Source: Prinsepia uniflora (Eukaryota; Streptophyta; Magnoliopsida; Rosales; Rosaceae). From it: DNA of 64,000 nucleotides. The notes beneath the pieces are model-generated. The model searched no databases. It was not told the origin of the DNA and saw only the letters and a list, made by a program, of their open reading frames with translations. This document shows positions 10,246 through 20,750 of this stretch, one piece after another. The DNA is taken from positions 21,394,738-21,458,737 of the forward strand of contig CM064870.1 of the NCBI GenBank assembly GCA_032719365.1. The letters run 5' to 3'. A program made the position numbers and the translations under genes. How positions within the stretch are numbered: position 1 is the stretch's first letter; each line of letters opens with the position of its first letter.

Positions 10246-11060
10246 GCTTTTGCCCGATAAAGCATCAAAGCCTCTGCCCTCGTGAAGCATCAAAGCCTTC
10301 ACCCCCATGAAGCATCGAAGCCTTTGCCCCCATGGAGCATCCAAGAATTTGCCCTCGCGAAGCCTCCAAGCCTTTTCCCTCGCGAGGCGTCCAAGCAGTC
10401 GCCCTCGCGAAGCATCCATACCTTCGCCATGTGAAGCATTCAATCCTTCACCTTCGCAGAGCGTTGAAGATTTCGCCCCCACAGAGCATCGAAGCCTTCG
10501 CCCCCACGAATCATCCAAGCCTTCTCCTTGCGAAGCTTCCAAGCCTTTCCCTTGAGAAGCTTTCAAGCCTTCGCCTCGCGAAGCATCCAAGCGTTCGCCC
10601 CAATGAAGCATTCAAGCCTTCGCACTATGAAGCATTCCAAGCCTTCCTCCTAGAAGCACACTAAGCCTTCTTTCAAGAAGCACGCTAAGCCTTGCTCCAG
10701 AAAGCAAATTAAGCCTTCCTTCAAGAAGCACTTCAAGACTTCCTTCAAGAAGCATTCCAAGCCTTCCTCCTAAAAGCACTCTGTCTTCTACCGAGAAGCA
10801 CTTCAAGCCTTCCTCCTAGAAGCATTCTAAGCCATCCTTCTAGAAAACACTCCAAGCCTTCTTCTGAGAAGCACTTCAAGCCTTCCTCCTAGAAGCACTT
10901 CAAGTCTTTCTTCTAGAAGCACTTCATACCTTCCTCCTGAAAGCATTTCAAGCCTTTCTTCTAGAAGCACTTCAGACATTCCTCTTGAAAGCATTTCAAG
11001 CCTTCCCCTTCGAAACACTGTAACGACCCATCCCAAATTATCTGGATTCCTTAGAAGCAC
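10246..11060 (+). repeat. Minisatellite, segment 2
   Basis: This continues segment 1 after the hAT insertion. To about 10620 the unit is the GAAGCATCCAAGCCTTCGCC form. From there to about 11010 it grades into a ~24-bp form around AAGCCTTCCTCCTAGAAGCA. The change within one array shows local homogenisation of two unit types. Confidence 0.93.
11019..11048 (+). repeat. Duplicate of the first 30 bp of the adjacent LTR
   Basis: The bases from 11019 (tgtaacgacccatccc...) to 11048 are identical to 11061-11090, the start of the solo LTR. The two copies are separated by a 12-bp minisatellite scrap (ccttagaagcac), and each is preceded by an -aca c/-agcac phrase. Confidence 0.9.
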
Positions 11061-12396
11061 TGTAACGACCCATCCCAAATTATCTGGATTAATTAAGAAT
11101 TAATAACAGATTAGCGAGACTAATTTGGGATTAGCCGAGGATTATCGGACGTTTAGGGTAAAATTACGATTTTGCCCCTAAATGAGGGTAAAAAGTTGAC
11201 TTTTGAGCCGGGAGGCCCGATGCACGAAGACTTATGACCGTGACGTAAATCGGGGCATCATGAGTCCGTAGACAGATGACACATTGAAATCAGACATTCA
11301 ATGGAAAAGTTACGATTCACGGAAGTTCGAGGTAACTATTACACGTTTTACGAGACGAAGGGCATTTGTCTGTGTTCATCCATCCAAACCCGATACCACC
11401 AAACACCACCCCTTCCCCCTATCAAGTCTGTGTGAGGCCAAGAGAGTGGCTGAGGGGAGTGAGGGATTGAGAGAGGTTGTGGAGAGGTGATAGAACCGCC
11501 GTGGACGGCGGAGGAACCCACGGGAAAGTCGTAAACCCGAGAACCGCTGTTTGATTTCAAATTCGAATTTTTGGTTTGAACGTTAGGGGCTGCTTCTAAT
11601 GATTGGATGATGGTTTGGGGGTTGTACGAGTTGTTTGGGACAGGAAAGAGTGGCTGAGGACTGCCGAGCAGCCCGTTAGACGACCGTGAAGATTTTCGGT
11701 GGCCAACCACCGAATCTAGTTTTCGGCCAGGTAAGCTCGAATTGAACCTCCAACCATGTTTTTAAGGTTCCTAGAGACTAAATGGGATCATTAGGAAGAA
11801 GGTTTGGCCTTGGTTTATGCCCATAACATGGATAAGAAAGTTTGGGTTTAAATCGATTATTGAACCAATAGGTTTTAGGATTGTTTTCATTGATTTGATT
11901 GCATAAACGATTACTAGGATAGATTAGGGAAGATTGGTGGAAAGAAGGAAGAAAAAGGATGAAAAAATAGGAGGGAATGGACTTGGACCGGATTTGCAGG
12001 TGGACCGGCTCAAACTGGTCTGGCCGAAAGTTGAAGAATGCCTGTTCACTGGCACGTGAAGCCCACGCGCAGGGCCTTTGGGCGGCGCGTGGTGGTACGT
12101 GGGGAGGATTTTGGGGGTGACTTCAACATATGAAATCATCTATTTGATGTAATGAACATTTTGGGACAAGTTTCAAGTCAATCAGACATCGTTTCAATAT
12201 AGTTCGAGACGTCCGAAGGTTTAGGATTGAGTTTAAAAATAGTTAAAAATTCGGAAAAATTACGGGGCTTCAATGAGAGGTTAATGAGGTAGTTAGTAAC
12301 CCTCTATTAGAATTTGGACAGGTTTGGGAACCCCGGAGATGGTGATTAGCCCAGAAAGGCTTATGACTCGCGTATTGAGGCGCAGCTTTGGACGGT

Positions 12397-13649
12397 CTGT
12401 GAGTGGACTTTGTTTTATGAATCGATGCATGCATAAATGTTTTATTTGTGTTTATAAAATGTTTTGTGATTCCATGAGTGCATTTTTTTATGGTGTACTA
12501 ATATTTACGTATTTACACGTATTTCGAGGTTTTCAGTTTTTGATGGTGCTTATACGTGCTGTGTTTTCTATAACTGTTTAATGGAAAGGTTTTGGATTTA
12601 GAAATGTGAAATCGGGAATGAGACCCATTTGAATTTTTCTTGGGCATATGGCCCTATTGATGACCTACAGGTTCGAGGTGGAGGTCGCGAAAAGTGTTGT
12701 GTGCACGGCGACGGATGATATGACGCTCACCTCCAGACTGGGGATGTGTTCCTTCCGGAGAGGTCACAATGCACGTCCCGTTGTCGAGTAGCCACTATAT
12801 GAGATCGATCGGTGATGTGTGCACTATGATCTAGAGGTGCTCGCGGCGGTTGATATGTTCACGGCGACATACCAGGATTGAGAGTGATCCTAGACTAATG
12901 GTTGCAAGCATTACTATGATTGGAATCATGATTGACCCTAAGATTAGTGTATGCTATCAGGCTTGATGCCCAGTAGATTTTGATATCGGGCTTGAAGCTC
13001 AATTAATTGTGATATCGGGCTGGAGGCCTAGTTGATTTGTGGGAATTCGGGTTTAAGACCCTATTGAAGTGTGATTTGAAAGAGATGACTATTTTCACAC
13101 TTATATGTATATACCCCCTTATATGAGCGGATTGGTCTCCTTCAGATGTCGTAGATCCTGGAGTATCACGATACACACCCTGGCAATGAGTGAAAAGAGG
13201 GATCCATTCAAGGAGTGTTAGACGGATAGGGTCTGAACCTAGGTCCTCCCAGACGTCGTAGATCCTGGGGTAGACTCGGATTGAGACCCCGAGCATATGC
13301 GTACTATCATATAGATCGTGACAGATATTGTGGGACTAGCTCCCTATGGGCTATGTGCCAGTGTTGAACATCAGAGAATGTCAAGGACGGGTTACATATA
13401 TATATATATATATATATATGTATATGCAATTTCACTGAGATTGTTTTGGGGCCGAGACCCCGTGTCCTATGATTTGGATGTGGATTTTGGGCTGAGACCC
13501 TATTGAGTTATAGCTTCATATGAGAAGCGGTTTTAAACTGGGTTTTGAATATAAACTGGTTTTATGATGCATGCACGCTTTTACGTGAAGGATATAAATG
13601 TCTTTTTATGAAATCGTTTTAAAAAATTATTTGTTTTGTCCACTCACGG
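12397..13649 (+). other. LTR central module bounded by an inverted repeat
   Basis: The left arm is CTGTGAGTGGAC and the right arm GTCCACTCACGG, complementary except for one base. ATGCATGCAT lies inside the left arm (about 12424) and a similar ATGCATGCAC inside the right arm (about 13567). The left arm contains GTGAGT, the plant splice-donor consensus. The right arm ends as pyrimidine-rich DNA plus CAC(A/G)G, acceptor-like. The same arrangement is present in the other gypsy LTRs of the window. Confidence 0.6.
13398..13423. repeat. (TA)n microsatellite
   Basis: A run of alternating A and T inside the solo LTR, giving a meaningless Tyr-Ile repeat frame. Similar runs occur in the LTRs near 49451 and 55968. 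Confidence 0.9.
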
Positions 13650-13854
13650 CTTTAATGTTTTTAATACCCTTCAGGTTGATCGCGGATGCGGGCTGTAGCA
13701 GAGACCGAGACATCACACTCCTCCTCTGATCCTGGCGCACTTTGGAGGTCCCGGTTGAGCTAAGGATGGAAGTATCCATGGTCTAACACGTCGTGTCAGA
13801 CTGGAGCAGGCATGTCCCGCGTTAATCCCGGGGGATTTCGGACGGGTCCTGACA

Positions 13855-14001
13855 AGCACCCCAAGCCTTCTTTTGAGAAGCACTTCAAGTCTTCCTCCTG
13901 GAAGCATTTCAAGCCTTTCTCCTAGAAGCAATCCAAGACTTCTTTCGAGAAGCATTCAATCCTTCCTCTTGGAAGCACGTCAAACCTTCCTCTAGGGAGC
14001 A
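13855..14001 (+). repeat. Minisatellite, segment 3
   Basis: Units of the ~24-bp form (AAGCCTTCTTTTGAGAAGCA) continue between two solo LTRs. The segment ends at gagca, the target duplication of the next LTR. Confidence 0.9.
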
Positions 14002-16497
14002 TGACAAGACCCCTCCTAATGAGGGATCCTGCTCTCGTCTGACAGTTTCTGCTCAAAAATCGAGAACAACCTTAAGAGAATTTAAAACAACCATAAAACA
14101 TTCGACTATTAGACCAAGGATACACATAAACTCATGCCTTGTCATATACAGAGCACAAGTTTGACAACACGATTTAAAATACAAGTGATTTTCCTATCAG
14201 CAATAGACACTAATTTATACCTCCACTCCTAGCAAGCCCCCATCCTCATGCCATGGTCTGGAGGGCAAGAAAACAATAAAAATGTGAGTGGACAAAAAAT
14301 AAACTTTAGAAAACATAGCTTAGAAAACGTATGTCTACACCCTCCGTTTTAGAAAACTATGCATGCATATGTAAAACCATTGAATCCCGATATGTTGAAT
14401 AATACTAAATCTCGAAGTTCATAAAAACCATAAATCCAGAAATCTAATGACACCAGGAAATTAGTCCACATAACGCACAACCATACAAAAGTCAAATATC
14501 ACCTGGGAATCATTACAGTACTTACATATAATCATATAACATCCAAGTCATTATCAAAGCACAATATCAATCATCATATCAGAATGGCACTACTCGTAGG
14601 CCATCATATACCACTCAGGATTCAGAGCGTAGCTCAACGTTCAAGTGAAACGAGACTTAGGATTTAGAGCCCCCAGCTCGACGTCTGAGTCCCCAACACA
14701 ATGCCAGTCTCAGGATTCGGAGCCCCTAGCTCGACATTGGAGACTAACCATCCAATCAACACAATCACCACAAATCATCATAACATTTCACATCACGAAT
14801 ATCGATAAACCACATATCCATATCACAATTCCAATTCACAATCAGAACCTCGGGCCTAATTCTGAAACATAATGCAATCACAACTCCGTAAAACATGTCA
14901 TCAAAGTAATATCCGAAAAACCATCCAGGAATCATATGAAAATCACCAAAATCTAATATCACAAAATCCCACTTCACAATTCACAAATCACATTCAATTC
15001 AAAATCGAAATGGAAGTCGAAAAACATAATTTACGAAAAATCTCGTAAAATGTGTAATAAAATAATAATTAAATATAAAAATTTCCAAAAATCATATAAA
15101 AATTCCAATCACCCAAATATCTTCAAAACACAGAAGAGCACATTTAAAACGATTAAATATGCATGCATAATATTTTAATAAAAATAAATGTCCACTTACA
15201 ATGCGAAAACACCGATTAATTGCGTTCTGAACCTTCCTTGCTAGCCCCTGGAACTGTCTCCTGTTCAAAAGCAGAATTCAAGGTAGTTAGAGTCTCAAGA
15301 GCCCTCAAGTAACTTCCCAACACAAACCATAACTTTTGGGAATTTTATATTAGTTTTTAAACATTAATTACACACTTCGGACACCCAAAATTACCTCGAG
15401 ACGATGTCTGATTACCTCGAAACTTGTGCCAAAATGTTCTTAGCAACGAAAGGATGAAAAACCATGTTGACTGTACCCCAAATCTATTGGCATGTGACCC
15501 CACGTGCCGCATGAAGTGGCTGTGAGTGAGTCCACACGTCGCTTGAAGTGGCTGCAAGTGAGCCCATGCGCTAGCTAAACTAAACTACTACAGTCGTATT
15601 CCTCACCTTGATGACTAGTTTCCTGGGTCGCCCTAACCCAGCGTCCTGACCCGATGCTAACTCTTGGGTTTCCGTAATTTTCTCATCTGTTTCGACCAAT
15701 ATAACCTAAACTAACCCAGAATAAGATATGTAACATCAAAATGGAAGAAAACTTACCCAAAACAGAGCTCAAATCTCTCAGGTTTCGGCCAAAACTGGTT
15801 CATGGTTCCTGGATGATTCCAGCGTTCGAGGACTCAATTTGATAGTCTATTAAGGTCTTAGGGGCTTGAGGAGGATGACAGCAAGCTTGGTTTCAAGCTT
15901 CCCCACTCAGACATGGTCATGTAGTTTCAAGCCCGAAACTACCTTACGGGTTCCCTCCTCCTCACTCAAAATCAGTCCTTCTCTTTCTCTCTTCTAAATT
16001 TCGACCACATTTCTCCTTTCTTTCCCCTCTCTAGTTGCTTCCTCTCTGTTTCACTCTCTTTGTCTCTCGGTCGAACACCTTCACACACAAAAACGCTACT
16101 ACACAACCTTTAAAACAAACATATACACACACCAACATACCAAGTGGGTGCACAAATTCATAAGAGATAGGTGACACATGTCACCATCTCAACCAGGCAC
16201 AAAAAACTATCCAAAAGAAATTACAAAAATAGCCTTACAACCAAATTACCAAAATGCCCCTATAATAGTCTAACTCGGGGACAAAATTGTCCAATCTCCA
16301 TTTTTGGCATGCCACTTGTCAATGTACCCGTGAGGTCGAGACCTTCGTAATGGTATTCTCGAATTACCTATAAGAGGTTCCGGTAAAAGGTCAACACTTT
16401 GACATTGGTCAAAAAGTTAACTCTTTGACTTAGCGGTAAAACAGTTAATTTTGTTTTACTTTTTCGATTTTCCTCGTTGAAAGTTCGGGCCGTTACA
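14002..16497 (-). mobile_element. Solo LTR of a gypsy element, minus orientation
   Basis: 2,496 bp, tgacaagaccc... to ...gggccgttaca on the plus strand, so the minus strand starts TGTAACGGCCCG. It is flanked by the target duplication gagca (13997-14001 and 16498-16502), and the minisatellite continues on both sides. It belongs to a different subfamily from 11061-13854 but keeps the same parts: ATGTGAGTGGAC at 14283-14294 and a matching GTCCACTTACAAT at about 15190. Hairpin-like units are less regular. No coding capacity was seen. Confidence 0.92.
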
Positions 16498-16640
16498 GAG
16501 CAATTCAAGGCCTTCATCATTGGAGCAACTCAAAGCCATCTTTTAGGAAGCACTCTAAGTCACTCTAAGTCTTCTTCCGAGAAGCATTCTAGGCTTTCCC
16601 CTAAGAAGTGTTTCAAGTTTTCTTCTGAAAACCAAAGTAC
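16498..16640 (+). repeat. Minisatellite, segment 4 (last)
   Basis: Final degraded units (TCTTCCGAGAAGCATTC and relatives) after the second solo LTR. With the insertions removed, the four segments make one array of roughly 1.5 kb. Confidence 0.85.
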
Positions 16641-17147
16641 CGACCCTTAGGAAAAATCCCATGGATTACTAAGTTAGAGGGAACAAGCTACCCAAAAGAT
16701 TTCAACGCAGGATATGTCATTTCCTGATTCACTGCAAGCAACAACCGCCTCAAGTTAGCATAGTCTACAATTTGATGCGAAGTTTAGGGGCATACAAAGG
16801 AGAATGAGGCTTGAATTTCAAATTTTCAAGTTCTTCTTTCATGTGCAATGAAGGTAATAGTTTTAGCTCCACTAACTTTGGTGTTGCCAAGCTTCCCGAA
16901 GACAGCTTCGACATCATCTTGAAAAGTAGATGTTCCTTTAGCGCTCAGTGTCAACACGAGGATCATATTGAGATCAAAGAAAATTAAGTGTGACATCACA
17001 AAATTCACATAGGACATGTTCAATCATCAATTATCAAGTCCCAACTTGGTGCCACCTTGCTTCAAGCTCAATGAGACCTTCAAGATCAGGTCTCATATAA
17101 CGAAGAAGGAAGTTTTACCCTAACCTAGAAGAAATCTAACCCCGCGT
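16641..17147. other. Unassigned DNA next to the minisatellite
   Basis: About 500 bp with no convincing gene or repeat. It is probably part of the same host element that carries the minisatellite, since it is followed by the cgcgt target duplication of the next LTR and continues after 28174. Confidence 0.35.
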
Positions 17148-17820
17148 TGTCAGGACCCGTCCCAATCCCTCCGGGATTAATGCGGGACATTCTTGATCCC
17201 ATCTGACACGGAGTGTCAGACAAGGGAATTTCCGACTTTAGCCCGCTCGGGGCTTCAGAGTACGCGAGAATCCGGAGGAGGTATGTGATGTCTCGATCTC
17301 TGCTACAGCCCGCATCCGCAATTAATCTAAAGGGTAGTCAAAACATTTAAAAGCTGTGAGTGGACAAAACAATAGTTTACAAAACATTTTCATAAAAAGA
17401 CATTTGTACCCTTCACTAAAAACATGCATGCATTTGAAAACCATTTACCAAACCAATAGGTCCTTATCCAAAAATCGTAAATGAAATCAATAATACGGGC
17501 CCACTGCCCAAATCCATGTGGGACTCAGCCCAAAACCTGTATACATCACATATCATATAAATATAAATCACATAACCATCTAGTCATGGTTTCTAAAGCT
17601 ACGCGCGTGCTACCCGGGGTTTCAAAGCCCAAGTCTCCCAAGGTCCATCTAGGTCAATGTCCGTAGATCAATGACCCTCCCCGGGGTTGTAATCCAAGCC
17701 TTCCTAAGAGTAAGGTATCCAACGGGGGCGACTCCACTCAGTTAGTGCTCCGTGACTACTCTGGGGTCCACCCAAGCCAATGACCCTCCCCGGAGGAGAC
17801 ATTCCAAATAAGGAAGGTCT
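17148..17820 (-). mobile_element. Antisense solo LTR, left part (outer element of a nest)
   Basis: This starts tgtcaggacccgtccc and is the reversed end of a chromovirus-like LTR, including the conserved ctacagcccgcatccgc phrase and CTGTGAGTGGAC at 17355-17366. It is interrupted at 17821 by a full-length element and resumes after 27128. The target duplication of the outer LTR is cgcgt on the left (17143-17147) and cgcat on the right (28170-28174), one G-to-A change apart. Confidence 0.85.
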
Positions 17821-20732
17821 TGTAATGACCCATCCCAAATTAGTGAGATTAATTAAGGATTAATGATGGATTAGTGAGACTAATCGGGGATTAGGATTAT
17901 CGGACGTTCAGGGCGAAATGATGGTTTTGTTCCTAGAATGGGAAAAATGTTGACTTTTTGTTCGGCCGGTCAAATGGACTTTGGCCGATGACTGTGACAA
18001 AGTTTAGGACGTCACGAGTTCATAGACACGTGGTACGTTCAATTTTGACATTCGTGGAAGAAGTTGTGACGATCGGAAGTTTGGGGGCATTTTGGTAATT
18101 TTGGTGAATAAGGGCCAATAGTTGACTTTTGATACGGGAAGTCAGATGGCCGAGGGCCGAGGACAGTTACGTAGATCAGCATGATACAAATCTGTAGACA
18201 GGTGGCACGTCGATTTCGGACGTTCGACGACGAAATTACGGTTCACGAAAATTTGAACGTACTATTGCACGTTTTACGAGACTAAAGCCTTTTTGGGAAT
18301 TTAGTGGGCCCCAGATCTTTCTCAGGCCCAATGGATGAATGAAAGATGAATGAAAAGTGTCATTCATCCATTCCCCATCGTTTTTCCTTCATGCATATCC
18401 CTTCCCTTTCATCAATCATTTTTCCATCCACCCAAACCCAAACCGATCAACCCTTTCCAATCCAATCCCAACCCTTGACCCTTTGAACATTTGTGAGACC
18501 CAAGAGGATGAAGTGGGGACCAGATGGAAGTGGTGGCCGGCCAAGGGAGCACCACCATGGACGGCGGAGGCCCACTCGTGCATAGGTAATCAGTTTTGCC
18601 CGATTTCTCTTGTTTTTGATTCCTCACGTTATGACTAGTTTTTAGTGATTTAAATGGACTTATTGGGGGTATTAGGAGGTTAATAAGAAGGTTTTTAGGA
18701 AGTTTGGAGGTTGAGAAACCGCGGGGAGGAGTTTGGAAAACTGGACCGTAAGAACAAAGTGGGATCGGTCGGGTTTTGAAGGTTTTAGGAGTTTTAGTTC
18801 TTTGGGTTAGGTTCCTAGGGTCGAGTTAGGAAGGATAGGATCGATTAGGGAGGAAAACATCGACGATTGGACCGGGAATGGAGTTGGACTCGTCACGTCG
18901 GTCCAAGTTGCAGAGAAAACTAAACCGGCCCGGTCAGACTGGTCAGCTGGAGGAAGAAGATGCACTGTGCAGTGGCGCATGAAGCCCACGCGCAGTGCAA
19001 TCCTTGGGCGCGTATGGGCGCGTGAGGAAGAATTTGAGTGTGGTTCCAACATGTGAAATCATCTATTCGATGTAACAAACATTTTGGGACTGGTTTCATA
19101 GTCCCGGAGACGAAGATTGACCCGGGAGAGCCGTATTGCACGCGTATTGAGACGGTAGCGCAGATGGTCTGTGAGTGGACTTTCTTTCCGAAATCGATGC
19201 ATGAATAAATGTTTTATATATGTTTTAATATGTGTTTTGGGATGCCTTGAGTGCATTTTGGTGTGTGTTTACGTATGGGCACGTACTTCTAAGTTTTCGG
19301 GTTTTATACGCGCTTATGCCTTCGGTTTTAATGAAATGGTTTTGAAAAGGTAAAATCGGGCATGAGACCCATTTGGATTTGGTTTTTACTCGGGCATGAG
19401 ACCCTATTGACGAACAGTAGGTTAGAGTCGTGGTCACGACGGGTGATGTGTGCACGGCGACGGACGACGTGACGCTCGCCTCCAGATTGGGATACGTTCC
19501 TTACGGAGAGGTCACTATGCACGTCCCATTGTTGAGCAGTCACTAGAGGATCGATTTTGGAGTGCTGACGGTTTAGAGGATCGATCGGCGACGTGTGCAC
19601 CATGGTCTTAAGATGGTCTCGGCAGTGATGTGTTCACGACAACATAATAGGATTGAGAGCGATTCTGGATTGATGGTTGCACGCATCGCTATGATCGGGA
19701 TCATGACTGACCCTGAGATATCGAGCTCGATGCCCCGTTGATTTACGAGTTTGGGCTCGATACCCAGTTATTGTGAAATCGGGCTAGAGGCCCTGTTGAG
19801 TCATATGTTCGGGCTGGAGGTCCATTTGCTTTGTGTTATCGGACGTGAGTTCCGTTTTTATGGTTTTGTATACTAGTATGTATATACCCTCCTTACGAGA
19901 TTATTGATTGGTATCCTCTAGTCGTCTACCTGGAGAGTCACGATCCACATACCAGAGTGGGTATCCCCATAGGGATCCCGTTCCAGTAGTGGGCGTTATG
20001 ATGTGGTCCCAGACCAGATTCCGGAGAGATGATCGGAATAGATCCAAAGATGAGCCTCCCAGATGGAGAATTCCTGGGAGAAGACTCGGAGTGAGACCCT
20101 GAGTAGTATGCATACTTATATACATAGAGACATCGTGACTATATCAGGGATGTGTTCCCTAGGGGCTGTGTGCCCCGAGTTGGCATCTTCTCCGGAAGTG
20201 CCTAGGATGGGTTATATATGTATATGTGTACGAGTTTTCACTGAGATGGCGTCGGGCTGAGACCCACGCATATTGGTTTTGGGTTGAGACCCTTATGAGA
20301 TGGTTTTGTGTCGAGTTCCCACGTGTTTTGGTTTGGGCGGAGGTCCCATGTATTGATTGACATATTTCGGGCCAAGGCCTAAATAGTTTGTTTGTTCATG
20401 ACGGTTTATGGGAACCGGGCATGAACCCTAAAAATGGTTTTCGAATGCATGCATATGTTTTTAATGAAGGGCATAAAAGTCTTTTATGAAAATGTTTTTA
20501 TAAAATATTTTTTTTGTCTACTCACAGCTTTTGTGTTTTGAATGCCCTCCAAGTTGATCGCGGATGCGGCTGTAGTAGAGACGAGACATTACATTCCTCC
20601 TTTAGATCCTGGCGCACTCTGATAGCCCCGATTTGGGCAAAGAACGGAAATATCCCTGGCCTGATACTTTGTGTCAGACGGGAGCAGGGACGTCCCACGC
20701 TAATTCCGAAGGTTTTGGGACGGGTCCTGTCA
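17821..20732 (+). repeat. 5' LTR of the 17821-27123 element
   Basis: 2,912 bp, TGTAATGACC...CCTGTCA. It holds the GGACGGCGG phrase near 18552, the donor-like CTGTGAGTGGAC (19169-19180), ATGCATG motifs, the hairpin units from about 19345 to 19860, and GTCTACTCACAG (20516-20527). Confidence 0.93.
19169..20527 (+). other. Inverted-repeat-bounded LTR module, second copy
   Basis: Arms CTGTGAGTGGAC and GTCTACTCACAG pair at 11 of 12 positions, with one change (C to T) in the right arm. ATGCATGAAT lies near the left arm and GCATGCATAT near the right arm. Confidence 0.6.
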
Positions 20733-20735
20733 AGT

Positions 20736-20750
20736 TGGTATCAGAGCGTG
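20736..20750 (+). promoter_or_regulatory. Primer-binding site (initiator Met tRNA)
   Basis: TGGTATCAGAGCGTG lies 3 bp after the LTR end. The first 12 bases are a perfect Met-tRNA complement. Confidence 0.92.

Larger units (their letters stand above)
11061..13854 (+). mobile_element. Solo LTR of a chromovirus-like gypsy element
   Basis: 2,794 bp with TGTAACGACC at the left and GGTCCTGACA at the right, flanked by the 5-bp target duplication agcac (11056-11060 and 13855-13859). The minisatellite resumes on the far side. No internal region or second LTR exists, so it is a product of LTR-LTR recombination. Inside are the CCGCCGTGGACGGCGG inverted repeat (11498-11513), the donor-like CTGTGAGTGGAC (12397-12408), a hairpin array (about 12640-13080), and GTCCACTCACGG (13638-13649) followed by gttgatcgcggatgcgggctgtagcag, which is shared by all the family's LTR ends. 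Confidence 0.93.

Noticed and set aside
9196..11078. Open frames on both strands in the 25-bp repeat
   Set aside because: The unit length is not divisible by three; the frames are a statistical effect of a stop-poor repeat.
20736..20750. tRNA-Met-like matches (TGGTATCAGAGC) at several sites
   Set aside because: These are 12-18 base primer-binding sites next to LTRs; no tRNA cloverleaf could be drawn around them.
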